33,845 nt of DNA, taken from the NCBI GenBank assembly GCA_012839115.1, contig DUNX01000102.1:1-33845 (forward strand), given 5' to 3'. Under the pieces are notes generated by a model that was not told the origin of the DNA, did no database searches, and saw only the letters and a list, made by a program, of their open reading frames with translations. Position numbers and translations under genes: made by a program. Shown piece after piece: positions 6,232 to 14,353 of the stretch (position 1 is the first letter of the stretch; the number at the start of each line of letters is the position of its first letter). Source of the DNA: Bacillota bacterium. Its GTDB lineage: Bacteria > Bacillota > UBA4882 > UBA10575.

Positions 6232-7497
6232 TTACTTAAGACGCTTCAAAGCGCGGGCCTGTGCTTCTTTCAGGCCTTTTTCCACAGTGGTGTTACCTGC
6301 AGCGATCTCGGTGAACTGGGTATTGAAATCAATGGAGACCGCATCCCAGAAGATGTCGCCTGTGTTGATCCAGGGAACCTCCTTGGCCAACTCAACTTGG
6401 AGCAAGCCCAATTTTTGCCCGCCGAACCGGGAATCGGGCTGTTTAAAGACTTCATGATCCCAGACTGAGGAGAGCGGGGGGAGCATTTTCGCGTCTTTAA
6501 ACCGGACATGCAGGTATTCTTCGTCATATTGCATGTATTCGATAATTTTGTAGAGTCTGTCGGGTTTCTTGGCCAGCCTGGTGATGGCCATGAAGGACCC
6601 GCCCCAGGATGAGGTCCGCGGTCCGCCTTCCTTATAGAGCGGCAGGTCTCTGACGCGGAATTCGTATTTCCCGGTCTCCACTGCGGCATCCACTTGGCTA
6701 ATCCACCAGTCGGGGCTGGTATAAGAGGCCATTGTTCCGTTGGCCAGCAAGGCGCCGAAGTTGCCCCAATCCCAGTTGCACATTACTCCGGAATTGATCT
6801 TGTCAATCCACCATTTCACAAACGCCTGCATTTCCTGGGTATCGAGCGTGGGTTTCCCTTTGTCGTCCAGGACCTGGATCCCGGTCTGCTGCCAAATCAT
6901 CCACATGGTGGCCGCCAACCCGGCCGCGTCGTAGGGCAAGGCATAGACCTGTTTTTCGGCGTACAATTTCTCCGCAGCCTTAAAGAACTCGTCCCAGGTC
7001 TTAATCTTGGCCATATCAACACCAACGGACTTCCAGATTGTGTCGTTGTAAACCAGGACAACCGGGTGCACATCGTGGGGAAGCCCGTAGACATGACCAC
7101 CGTAAGTGGTCCAGGCGACACGGCCCTTTGGTACCTTGGGGAAGACCCGGGATTTCTTGACGTATTTGTCTAAAGGAATGACCAGGCTATTTTTGGGGTT
7201 GGCATCGAGGATCTGGTTTTGTTCAATCCGCCATTCAATGATATCCGGGTAATCAACACCGGCCATCATTGTTGCCTGTAATGTTTCGACAAATGCGTTC
7301 TCGGGGACATTTTCAATCACAAGACTGATACCAAATTTCGCTTCGATCTCTGCTTTTCTGGCTTCCCACTCCTCAATGTTGTTCGCGGCAAAACTCCAGA
7401 GAACCACTTTGTCCTTTGCCAGGAGCCCGTTACCGGCAAAGAGGGCAAGGCCCAAAACCAGTGTCAGCAGAACGATTGTCAGTTTCCTCCGTGACAT
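6232..7497 (-). CDS. ABC sugar transporter solute-binding protein 1
   Basis: 421 residues. The signal peptide spans residues 1 to about 27 (MSRRKLTIVLL...GNGLLA), with an A-type cleavage site and no lipobox cysteine. The mature part begins KDKVVLWSFAANN, and YGLPHDVHPVVLVYNDTIWKSVGVD is the usual first-lobe crossover of family 1 solute-binding proteins. WDWGNFGALLANGTMASYTSPDWW in the second half supplies likely sugar-stacking aromatics. The SD AAAAGGAGGAGG is strong, ATG 7497. It is the first transporter gene after the histidine kinase and probably the major binding protein; the hairpins downstream could keep its mRNA more abundant than that of the permeases. Confidence 0.93.
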   Translation of the reverse strand: MSRRKLTIVLLTLVLGLALFAGNGLLAKDKVVLWSFAANNIEEWEARKAEIEAKFGISLVIENVPENAFVETLQATMMAGVDYPDIIEWRIEQNQILDANPKNSLVIPLDKYVKKSRVFPKVPKGRVAWTTYGGHVYGLPHDVHPVVLVYNDTIWKSVGVDMAKIKTWDEFFKAAEKLYAEKQVYALPYDAAGLAATMWMIWQQTGIQVLDDKGKPTLDTQEMQAFVKWWIDKINSGVMCNWDWGNFGALLANGTMASYTSPDWWISQVDAAVETGKYEFRVRDLPLYKEGGPRTSSWGGSFMAITRLAKKPDRLYKIIEYMQYDEEYLHVRFKDAKMLPPLSSVWDHEVFKQPDSRFGGQKLGLLQVELAKEVPWINTGDIFWDAVSIDFNTQFTEIAAGNTTVEKGLKEAQARALKRLK

Positions 7498-7505
7498 AAA
7501 AAATC

Positions 7506-7599
7506 CTCCTCCTTTTAATAATATTTTAACAATCTACTCCTATTATCCAATGGGAGGCCGATTTTTGCCAGAGGGATTTTTCTTCAACAAAAGGAGGAG
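7506..7599 (-). promoter_or_regulatory. Inverted repeat able to mask the SD site of solute-binding protein 1
   Basis: AAAAGGAGGAG, the SD core of the binding-protein gene (minus strand, 7516-7506), is perfectly complementary over 11 bases to an upstream minus-strand CTCCTCCTTTT (7599-7589). Only transcripts running through from the histidine kinase gene contain both arms; a transcript from the candidate promoter at 7523-7550 would lack the upstream arm. Confidence 0.5.
7523..7550 (-). promoter_or_regulatory. Candidate promoter of the solute-binding protein 1 gene
   Basis: On the minus strand TTGGAT (7550-7545) and TAAAAT (7528-7523) are spaced by 16 bp in an AT-rich gap. The predicted start lies almost on the SD site, giving a leader of about 19 nt. 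The match is moderate. Confidence 0.4.
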
Positions 7600-7605
7600 T
7601 CTTTC

Positions 7606-9159
7606 TCAATAATTCACAGAGTTGTCGAGTTTTTCTCGGCAACGCAGTACTACTTCGACGGTGGTGCCTTCGCCCGGGGTGGTGAAAAGGTTGAGGAAGC
7701 CCTGGTGCGCCTTGATGACCCGGTGGCAATAGGCAAGCCCCATCCCCCAATTGGTCTTTGAGGATTTGGTGGAGAAAAAGGGACGGAAAATCTTTCGCAC
7801 GTTTTCCCGGGAGATCCCAGGCCCATTATCGGTTATTCTGATATAACCCCATTCATACTCTCGCCCGGTTTCCACGATAATCCGGGGGGGAGAGTTCCCG
7901 TTGTTTTTTTGTTTTACCGCGTCGACGGCGTTTTGGACCAGGTTCTCCAGGACGGAGACCAGGTGTTCCCGGTCCCCCCAAACATAGACCGGTTCCCCCG
8001 GCGACTCCTGGATGGTAATGCCGGCAAGACGCCCGGCACACCTGTGCCTGGCCTCTTCCCATATTTCATTCCAGGACAAAACCGCCGTTTTTACTTGTAG
8101 CCTTCCGGATTGGACATAGAGGATATCCAGGTGCGACAGGGTTTCAGTGCAGATCTCCCGGACCCATTGGATTTGCTGGTGTATTTTTTCCATCTTTTCG
8201 TCGTCGGGCGGCGGCAATTCGGGAGCGACCATATTTACCGCCGTTTGAATGGCGAAAAAGCGGTTTTTGAAAGTATGTAAAGCCAGGCGGACAGCTCTGT
8301 TGGCCATGGTGATCTGGCGGTCGAGGTCAAGGGGGCCGATCCGCCAGGTTCCCAAAAAACCGTATTTAATGATGGAGAGCATCACCGCGCCCAGCGCCGC
8401 CAGGCCGGCAAAGGGAAGGGCCTGCAGGTAAGTGGTGTCAAAGATCGGATAATCGACAACCGGCAGCAGGGTGGTGGCCAGGGAAAAGGCATTGAAGATA
8501 CTGGCCGGCCCCAGCCCGAACAGGACCACGGAAAAGATGGAGAGGATGCCGCAGCCGATGGCGACCCCCAGCGCTTGGGCGCGCTTTTGCAAAATCAAAG
8601 TTGTTGCCATTAACCGGAAGATCCGGAAGAGAGAATAGGATAAAAGGGAAATAACCGTCCATAGGGCCGCGGTATCCATCAGGCGGAGGGAATTTTCCCA
8701 TTTTCCCCGCGCCGGGGTCCCCAGGAGCGCCGCTCCTTTTTTGAAAAGATGAAAAAGGCGCAAAGGGTCGTAAGCCCACAACAGAAGGCCGGCCACTGCC
8801 AGAAAGAACCCGGCTGTCACATAGTGGCCCGGCCTCCATTTTTTGATTGTGTACGAAATAGCAAACCCAACCACGGAGATGACAAACCAGATCATACTCC
8901 AAAGGCGGAAACGGATAAAGGCGTCCAGGGGAAAATGGGCTAACAGGCGCCAGGCCCAACTCGGCTGGTCCAGAGGGATAATAAACATAAACCCTTCCAG
9001 TTGGTAATTGCCAAACCTTGCTATGTATCCGGTTAACCCAAGGATACAGCAGCCAAAGGCAAAAAGGATCATTCCCAGCCAGATCGCCTGGTACCCCCGG
9101 GGTACTCTGGCCAGCATAAAGAGGGCAAAGACCAGGAATAAAATGGCGATAAGCGGCAT
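7606..9159 (-). CDS. Membrane sensor histidine kinase
   Basis: 517 residues from ATG 9159. The first 270 or so residues hold about seven or eight hydrophobic segments with no large external domain. The transmitter follows: the phosphoacceptor is H295 in LALHTFKNRFF, the N box ENLVQNAVDAV, G1 DNGPGI (D444) and G2 NWGMGLAY complete the ATP site. ATG 9159 is preferred, with a GAGG SD seven bases upstream; a GTG at 9171 lies directly on the AGGAGG and is too close. It heads the minus-strand block that contains two binding proteins, two permeases and a NarL-type regulator. It probably senses the sugar indirectly, via a loaded binding protein or membrane state. The gap to the next gene is 108 bp. 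Confidence 0.93.
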   Translation of the reverse strand: MPLIAILFLVFALFMLARVPRGYQAIWLGMILFAFGCCILGLTGYIARFGNYQLEGFMFIIPLDQPSWAWRLLAHFPLDAFIRFRLWSMIWFVISVVGFAISYTIKKWRPGHYVTAGFFLAVAGLLLWAYDPLRLFHLFKKGAALLGTPARGKWENSLRLMDTAALWTVISLLSYSLFRIFRLMATTLILQKRAQALGVAIGCGILSIFSVVLFGLGPASIFNAFSLATTLLPVVDYPIFDTTYLQALPFAGLAALGAVMLSIIKYGFLGTWRIGPLDLDRQITMANRAVRLALHTFKNRFFAIQTAVNMVAPELPPPDDEKMEKIHQQIQWVREICTETLSHLDILYVQSGRLQVKTAVLSWNEIWEEARHRCAGRLAGITIQESPGEPVYVWGDREHLVSVLENLVQNAVDAVKQKNNGNSPPRIIVETGREYEWGYIRITDNGPGISRENVRKIFRPFFSTKSSKTNWGMGLAYCHRVIKAHQGFLNLFTTPGEGTTVEVVLRCREKLDNSVNY

Positions 9160-9441
9160 GGGTATCCTCACCCTCCTTCCCCCGTAATATTTCGTTATTT
9201 TCCACCGTATTCCTGCCGGAAATTTCCGCCGCAGCTATAAATAGGTGCAAGCACCGCTTCTTGCTGCGGCTTTGGCTGGATACCTTTTTGCGTGCGGCTT
9301 GGGCTGCGCATCTGTGCCTGCGTTTGGTTTTTCAGGAGAAAAGGGGAGTGGGACCGGTAGTTTTGCCGGGAAGCCGCAAGATTTGTTTTTGCTGCGCAGA
9401 TCCGGTATAATCAAAGGGAAAAGAGAGAAGGGGTGAGAGGA
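9160..9441. other. Divergent intergenic region between histidine kinase and DUF134 genes
   Basis: 282 bp with no convincing gene; a 63-codon frame at 9245-9436 lacks an SD and family signature. The right side holds the DUF134 promoter (9383-9411). No clear promoter for the kinase is seen on the minus strand. Two short GC-rich pieces share the word CTGCG (around 9264 and 9391) without forming a clear palindrome. Confidence 0.5.
9383..9411 (+). promoter_or_regulatory. Promoter of the DUF134 gene
   Basis: TTGTTT (9383-9388), a 17-bp spacer and TATAAT (9406-9411); the -10 is perfect. The predicted start is near 9418, about 24 nt before GTG 9442. The tandem operator seen at the DUF5320 promoter is absent here. 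Confidence 0.65.
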
Positions 9442-9912
9442 GTGGCCAGGCCACCAAAGGAGCGCCGTGTGGAGTACCTGCCGGCGGTAACGGTCTTTAA
9501 ACCCGCCGGTCTTCCCAAGGCCGCCCTGGAAGAAGTCGTTCTAACCGTAGAAGAGTTGGAAGCCGTGCGCCTTAAGGATCTGGAAAGAATGGAACAGGAA
9601 GATTGCGCCGCGAAAATGCGGATTTCCCGCCCGACCTTTCAGCGGATTTTAGGGACAGCCCGCGCCAAGATCGCGGATGCGCTTATTAACGGCAAAGGAC
9701 TGCGGATCGAGGGCGGTAATTACCAACTGGCCGGCGGCAGGTTTCAGTGCCAGGCCTGTCTTTCTTATTTTGATCTTACCTTTCCGCACGGGCGTCCTGT
9801 GGAAAAATTGGTCTGTCCCCGTTGCGAGCACCCGCAACCCCGCCGGGTGGAAGGCGGGGCCGGTCCCGGCCGCCGTTCCCGGGGCCGCCATGGTAGGAGA
9901 GGTCCCGGATGA
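9442..9912 (+). CDS. DUF134 family DNA-binding protein
   Basis: 156 residues from GTG 9442. MARPPKERRVEYLPAVTVFKP is the typical DUF134 opening, VVLTVEELEAVRLKDLERMEQEDCA leads into a sigma-70 region 4-like helix-turn-helix (MRISRPTFQRILGTARAKIADAL). A zinc-ribbon-like CxxC (CQAC) and a second CxxC (CPRC) follow in the C-terminal third, before an Arg/Gly-rich tail. GTG 9442 is chosen over GTG 9433 because AAGGGG lies 8 nt upstream and the product then matches the family start. The family is a presumed transcription regulator of anaerobe gene sets that include DUF5320 and NifX-like proteins; the target is unproven. The stop overlaps the start of a 16-codon ORF (ATGA). Confidence 0.9.
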   Translation: MARPPKERRVEYLPAVTVFKPAGLPKAALEEVVLTVEELEAVRLKDLERMEQEDCAAKMRISRPTFQRILGTARAKIADALINGKGLRIEGGNYQLAGGRFQCQACLSYFDLTFPHGRPVEKLVCPRCEHPQPRRVEGGAGPGRRSRGRHGRRGPG

Positions 9913-9959
9913 ACCCTTATTACTATCCTCTTTACCAGGGGTATCCTCTTTATTCCTAA
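9909..9959 (+). CDS. Tyrosine-rich 16-residue peptide coupled to DUF134
   Basis: ATG 9909 overlaps the TGA of the DUF134 gene (ATGA). AGGAGAGG at 9895-9902 is a full SD six bases upstream. The product is MNPYYYPLYQGYPLYS, with six tyrosines in 16 residues, and ends at TAA 9957-9959. A strong SD, coupling and biased composition argue for translation. It is too short to name; tyrosine-rich peptides of this look occur among spore-coat components, which is only an analogy. Confidence 0.5.
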   Translation: MNPYYYPLYQGYPLYS

Positions 9960-9984
9960 TTCCCGGTTTTAAATTTCTATGGCT

Positions 9985-10017
9985 CCGCGGTTTTTAATCT
10001 CTCCGCGGTTTTTTTAT
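9985..10017 (+). terminator. Probable terminator after the DUF134 unit
   Basis: CCGCGG (9985-9990) can pair with CCGCGG (10003-10008) across a 12-base AT-rich loop, followed by seven T residues (10009-10015). The stem is short (6 bp) but all GC. It lies between convergent genes; on the minus strand there is no T tract, so it serves the plus strand. Confidence 0.6.
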
Positions 10018-10033
10018 TTCCCCGGTCTCTCTT

Positions 10034-11350
10034 TTACTCGACAAAAGCCTGGTAAATCGCGCGGATTGACTCTTCAAAATCTTCGGTGGCCACCCCGACA
10101 ATGATATTGATCTCACTTGACCCCTGATCGATCATGCGCACATTGATCCCGGCATTGGCCAGTGCGGTAAAAAGCCGGGCGGCAATACCGGGGGTGTAGG
10201 CCATACCCCGTCCAACCGTGGCGATCACAGCCATATTGGGAAAGACCTCAAGAGAATCAGGGTTAAACTGCTCCCTGATGGCTTCCAGAACGGGTTCGAG
10301 TTTCCCGTCCAATTGCGAATCGGCGATCATCACCGAAATGGTGTCGATCCCGGACGGCATGTGCTCAAAGGAGATCTCATGCTCTTCGAGGATGGAAAGG
10401 AGCCGCCGGGCGAAACCCAATTCCGAATGGATTAAGGCTTTCTCCAGGGCGATAACGGTAAAATCTTTGCGTCCGGCGATGCCAGTAATGGTCCCTGGCT
10501 GGGTTAGGGGTTCATCGTCGCTGACAATAAGCGTGCCGGCGGCGTCCGGGTCGTTGGTATTCCGGATCCATACCGGGATGCCGGTCTCGCGTACTGGGAA
10601 AATAGCCTCGTCATGCAGGACGCCGGCGCCCATATAGGCGAGCTCGCGCAATTCACGGTAGGTGATCTTCTCAATCGGTTTCGGGTTTTTGACGATCCGG
10701 GGATCCGCCATCAGGAAACCGGGGACATCGGTCCAGTTTTCATAAACTTCCGCCTGGACCCAGCGGGCAATAATGGCCCCGGTGATATCCGAACCGCCGC
10801 GGGGGAATGTCTTAATCCCACCGTCGGGCAGTGTGCCATAAAATCCGGGGATAACAGCCCGCGGGTGTTGCGCCAGGCGGGCGGCGACCGCTTTTCCGGT
10901 ACGCCCGGGGTCGTAGGTTCCATTGGCATTAAAAAAGATGATCTCCGCCGGGTCGACAAAATCATACCCTAAAAGTTCAGCCAGGATCAGCCCGCCGAGG
11001 AATTCCCCCCGGCTGGCCGCGTAATCGGCTGTCGCTCCGGCGGCGATTTTCGTTTTAATCTCTACCAAGCGGTCCCGGAGCTCAAGGGATAACCCCAGCT
11101 CACGAGTAATTTCCAGGTAACGGTTGGCGATGAGGGTAAATATATCGTCAAAAGGCCTGCCCTGCCGTACGCGGTCATGACAAAGATAAAGGAGATCGGT
11201 GATTTTTTGGTCGTCGGGGTGACGCTTGCCCGGAGCGGAATTGATAATGTAACGCCGTCCCTTGTCGGCGGAGATGATCTCCTGTACCTTCCGGAATTGT
11301 CCGGCGGAGGCCAAAGAGGTCCCGCCGAATTTGGCCACTTTGATACTCAT
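10034..11350 (-). CDS. lysC: Aspartate kinase (aspartokinase III-like)
   Basis: 438 residues. It phosphorylates L-aspartate, the first step toward lysine, threonine, methionine and diaminopimelate. KFGGTS (residues 7-12) is the ATP-site opening, INSAPGK the following strand, FPRGGSDITGA the substrate/nucleotide loop. Two C-terminal ACT domains follow (about 300-365 and 370-438), with FTVIALEKALIHSELGFARRLL and MAVIATVGRGMAYTPGIAARL. The length and architecture fit a monofunctional lysine- or threonine-sensitive enzyme like B. subtilis YclM. ATG 11350 follows AGGAGAGGA at 7-nt spacing. It is a single-gene unit, convergent with DUF134 and divergent from the CotS cluster. No lysine riboswitch is visible upstream. 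Confidence 0.95.
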   Translation of the reverse strand: MSIKVAKFGGTSLASAGQFRKVQEIISADKGRRYIINSAPGKRHPDDQKITDLLYLCHDRVRQGRPFDDIFTLIANRYLEITRELGLSLELRDRLVEIKTKIAAGATADYAASRGEFLGGLILAELLGYDFVDPAEIIFFNANGTYDPGRTGKAVAARLAQHPRAVIPGFYGTLPDGGIKTFPRGGSDITGAIIARWVQAEVYENWTDVPGFLMADPRIVKNPKPIEKITYRELRELAYMGAGVLHDEAIFPVRETGIPVWIRNTNDPDAAGTLIVSDDEPLTQPGTITGIAGRKDFTVIALEKALIHSELGFARRLLSILEEHEISFEHMPSGIDTISVMIADSQLDGKLEPVLEAIREQFNPDSLEVFPNMAVIATVGRGMAYTPGIAARLFTALANAGINVRMIDQGSSEINIIVGVATEDFEESIRAIYQAFVE

Positions 11351-11390
11351 GCCACTATCCTCTCCTGTTCCGTGCGTGCTGAAATTCTTG

Positions 11391-11418
11391 TAACGCGGCG
11401 CATTAATACGCCGCGTTA
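11391..11418. other. Perfect 10-bp GC-rich hairpin between divergent genes
   Basis: TAACGCGGCG (11391-11400) and CGCCGCGTTA (11409-11418) enclose CATTAATA. It lies 40 bp upstream of the aspartate kinase start and about 190 bp upstream of the CotS-like gene, with no T tract. It may be an operator or a leader hairpin. Confidence 0.5.
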
Positions 11419-11606
11419 TGTACGGTAGAAAGCGCCGGACTTTATGGGTACCGTGCTTCTTTTTATATTAAGTTTTCCCATTCCGGATGTCAAGGGGTTC
11501 TGCAGGTATTTGTGTTTTAAGGCCGGTCCCAGCCTTCAAACAAACGAATATATTAAATTATCCGGCGGATTAAAGCGCATAGACGCGATTATGCAAAAAG
11601 GCAGGG

Positions 11607-13055
11607 ATGACGATGGGCAAGAAGTCGGCCAGGAAAAGGGTGACGTCGGACCTACGCGCAGGTGTGCGCGGGCGCGAAAAGGTTTCTACCACCGAAAAAA
11701 AGAAAAAACCACCGGCTCTGACTAGAGAGCAGATAAAAAAGATCGCGCAGAGGAGAGGAATTTCCAAGGCTTTCCTGGAAAAACAGAAGATCTTGGAAAA
11801 ACAAAAGGTCCTGGAAAAGATCTTGGAAAGTGAAGAGAAGAAAAAAAAGAAGGATAAAAAAGCCGGGCATCCGGCTGCCATAAAAAGCAGCCTTTCCAAA
11901 AAGGAAAAGGCGAAGAAGAAGGATAATCGCAAAGGGGAAAAAAGGAAAAAAAAGGATACAACAGGAGAGAAAAAGAAGAAGGAAGAACTTTTCCCAGCCT
12001 CTTGGGAGAAGTTGGAGGGTTATGTTCCACCACAGCTGGAAAAGGCCGCTGACCGTGTTTTAGCCCATTATGATCTAAAAGTCAAGAGCAGGATGGTGGT
12101 GGCCACCAAGCCGGTGAAAGGCGGGGCCATCTGGCAGGTGGCCACGGAAAAAGGCCGTCACTACAGCCTTAAATTGTTACACCGGCGGCCGGAAAGAAGC
12201 TTATTCAGTATCTGGGCACAAGAGTATCTGGTGAAGAAGAAGGCCCGCGTCCCGGCTTTTCTCCCCACTGAGGACGGGCGGTTATTTGTGGAACTGGGGA
12301 AGAAACTCTGGATCGTCTGCGAGTGGATCGAATCGCTGAGAGAAGCCGGAAAGGACCTGAAGGGCGCCCAGGCCATCTGTTACGGCCTGGGGGAATTTCA
12401 CCGTCTTTCTCGCGGTTACCAACCGCCGGCGGAGGCCGAGTATTCTTCAAGGCTAAACCGGTGGCCGGATTATTACGAAAAGGTCATCACCAAGTTCGGC
12501 TGGTTCCGCCGGTTGGGCGAGGCCTATCATGATACTCCCGCCGGACCGGAGTTACTCAAGGCATTGGCGGTCTTCGAAAAACAGGCCCGCGAAGGATTAA
12601 CCCGTTTACAGCGTTCACCCTATGCCCGTTTGGCAGCGCGCGGGGAAAAATATTGGGGCCTTGCCCACCAGGACTATGGCTGGGGTAACGCACAAATTGG
12701 TCCCGGAGGGGTATGGGTCATCGACCTTGACGGGGTCATTTTCGATCTCCCCATTCGTGACCTGCGCAAATTAATCGGCAGCAGCATGGATGAAAAATGG
12801 GATCTCCAGTGGGTAAAAGGGATGATCAGCGCTTACCACGAGGCGAACCCGATCGAACCTGACCTGTACGAGGTTTTTTTGATTGATCTGGCAATGCCAA
12901 ACGAATTCTACCAGTTCATTAAGGAAGTGGTCTATGATCCGGTCACTTTTTTAAATGCCCAGACCAAAAATGAGTTGAGAAGAATGCTTGAACGGGAAAA
13001 AAGCAAACGCTCGGTTCTGGAGGAGTTAAGCGACTGGAAGGTGGGAAAAAAATGA
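11607..13055 (+). CDS. CotS-like spore-coat kinase-fold protein with Lys-rich N-terminal extension
   Basis: 482 residues. Residues from about 140 on are a protein-kinase/aminoglycoside-phosphotransferase fold like B. subtilis CotS: LAHQDYGWGN carries the catalytic loop (about D356), and VWVIDLDGVIFDLPIRDL supplies the metal-binding Asp (about D373-D375). The first 135 residues or so are unusual: very Lys-rich (KKKKKDKK, KGEKRKKKD) with a tandem LEKQKI-LEKQKV-LEKILE helix and long A-rich codon runs. The extension could bind polyanionic glycan or DNA; that is inference. Start ATG 11607, or ATG 11613, both near AAAAAGGCAGGG. Its stop overlaps the glycosyltransferase start (ATGA), as expected for a coupled CotS-CotSA pair. 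Confidence 0.85.
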   Translation: MTMGKKSARKRVTSDLRAGVRGREKVSTTEKKKKPPALTREQIKKIAQRRGISKAFLEKQKILEKQKVLEKILESEEKKKKKDKKAGHPAAIKSSLSKKEKAKKKDNRKGEKRKKKDTTGEKKKKEELFPASWEKLEGYVPPQLEKAADRVLAHYDLKVKSRMVVATKPVKGGAIWQVATEKGRHYSLKLLHRRPERSLFSIWAQEYLVKKKARVPAFLPTEDGRLFVELGKKLWIVCEWIESLREAGKDLKGAQAICYGLGEFHRLSRGYQPPAEAEYSSRLNRWPDYYEKVITKFGWFRRLGEAYHDTPAGPELLKALAVFEKQAREGLTRLQRSPYARLAARGEKYWGLAHQDYGWGNAQIGPGGVWVIDLDGVIFDLPIRDLRKLIGSSMDEKWDLQWVKGMISAYHEANPIEPDLYEVFLIDLAMPNEFYQFIKEVVYDPVTFLNAQTKNELRRMLEREKSKRSVLEELSDWKVGKK

Positions 13056-14188
13056 ATGTCCTCATGATTGCAACGGAAAAATTGCCGGTACCGCCGGTCC
13101 GCGGCGGCGCCATCCAGGCCTATATCACCGGGGTTGCGCCAATCCTCGCCCGCCACCACCGGCTAACCATCCTTGGGCGGACGGACCCGGCGCTTCCCAA
13201 ACGTAACACAGAAGGTAATATCACCTATGAAAGGGTGGAGAGTGACGGGTCGTTCAAGACATATAAAAAGTCGGTTACCGCCTTTCTGAAAGGGAGATCT
13301 TACGACCTGATCCATATTTTTAACCGTCCCCGGCTGGTGCTCCCGGTCGCGGAAGCCATACCCGGGGCCAGGATCATTCTGAGCATGCATAATGATATGT
13401 TTATCCCGCGGAAGATCGCTCCGGACGAAGGCGCCAAGGTTATTGAGCAAGTAGAACGGATCATCACGGTCAGTAATTATGTGGGCCGTACCATCCAGGC
13501 CATGTACCCCCAGGCTGCGGGGAAACTGCGTACCGTTTATTCAGGGGTTGATCTGGAGAGGTTTTCTCCTGCCGCCACCGGGGAAGCGCAGGAGATCCGG
13601 GAGACATTACAGAAAAAACACCAGTTGCAAGGGAAGAAGGTCATCCTCTTTGTAGGCCGCCTCTCACCGAAGAAAGGCGCGGACATTCTCATCGAGGCCG
13701 TGCAGATCCTGGCGAAAAAGGATTACAAGATCGCGCTGGTGCTGGTGGGGAGTAAGTGGTACGGGGAGAACAAGAGAACGGCATATGTCGCCTACCTCCA
13801 GGCCCTGGCCCAACGTTCCCGGGTGCCGGTGGTGGCCACGGAATTTGTGGCGCCGGAAGAGATCCACCACTGGTATTGGACGGGGGATATTTTTGTCTGC
13901 CCCTCCCAGTGGCAGGAACCCCTGGCGCGGGTTCTCTACGAGGCAATGGCTTCCGGACTGCCCATTGTCACAACAAAACGGGGCGGGAATACGGAAGTCA
14001 TCAGCGGTAACGGGCTGGTGGTGGAGAACGCGGAGGACCCGGGGGAATTCGCTGAAAAGATCGCTGTTCTTTTGGATAACCCGGATTTATGCCGGCAAAT
14101 GGGGGAGAAAGGCCGGGCCTTTGCCGAAAGAAAATTTGGCTGGGCGCGGGTGGCCAGGGAGATTTTGGTGGTCTGGGGTAACCCGTGA
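13052..14188 (+). CDS. Family 4 glycosyltransferase, CotSA/YtcC-like
   Basis: 378 residues with GT-B fold hallmarks: N-terminal VPPVRGGAIQAYITGVAP, linker VYSGVDLERFSP, nucleotide-side strand VILFVGRLSPKKGADIL, and the donor-binding EPLARVLYEAMASGLPIVTT with GGNTEVI. It transfers a sugar from a nucleotide donor, presumably to the spore-surface glycan. It overlaps the CotS-like gene by 4 bp and precedes the UDP-sugar dehydrogenase and epimerase genes. This set matches the B. subtilis cotS-cotSA/ytcABC locus, though the gene order differs. A strong terminator follows at 14238. Confidence 0.92.
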   Translation: MNVLMIATEKLPVPPVRGGAIQAYITGVAPILARHHRLTILGRTDPALPKRNTEGNITYERVESDGSFKTYKKSVTAFLKGRSYDLIHIFNRPRLVLPVAEAIPGARIILSMHNDMFIPRKIAPDEGAKVIEQVERIITVSNYVGRTIQAMYPQAAGKLRTVYSGVDLERFSPAATGEAQEIRETLQKKHQLQGKKVILFVGRLSPKKGADILIEAVQILAKKDYKIALVLVGSKWYGENKRTAYVAYLQALAQRSRVPVVATEFVAPEEIHHWYWTGDIFVCPSQWQEPLARVLYEAMASGLPIVTTKRGGNTEVISGNGLVVENAEDPGEFAEKIAVLLDNPDLCRQMGEKGRAFAERKFGWARVAREILVVWGNP

Positions 14189-14237
14189 GTATGCCGTGCA
14201 GGGGATAAACTCCGGTTTTGCGCGCGGCCTTGCTATA

Positions 14238-14267
14238 AAAACCGCTTTTCAGCGGTTTTCTTTTTTT
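14238..14267 (+). terminator. Rho-independent terminator after the glycosyltransferase gene
   Basis: A perfect 9-bp stem AAAACCGCT (14238-14246) with AGCGGTTTT (14251-14259), loop TTTC, then C and seven T residues. It separates the cotS-cotSA pair from the dehydrogenase-epimerase pair. Confidence 0.93.
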
Positions 14268-14353
14268 CGCCCGGGAAAATCTCCCTTTGGCTCGGAAAAA
14301 CCGGCGGGCTTACCCCATAGTATAGATAAATCAAAAGTTCAAGGGAGATTACA

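Noticed and set aside
9245-9436. 63-codon plus-strand frame before DUF134
   Set aside because: No SD at its non-ATG start, it runs through the DUF134 promoter, and composition is low-complexity.
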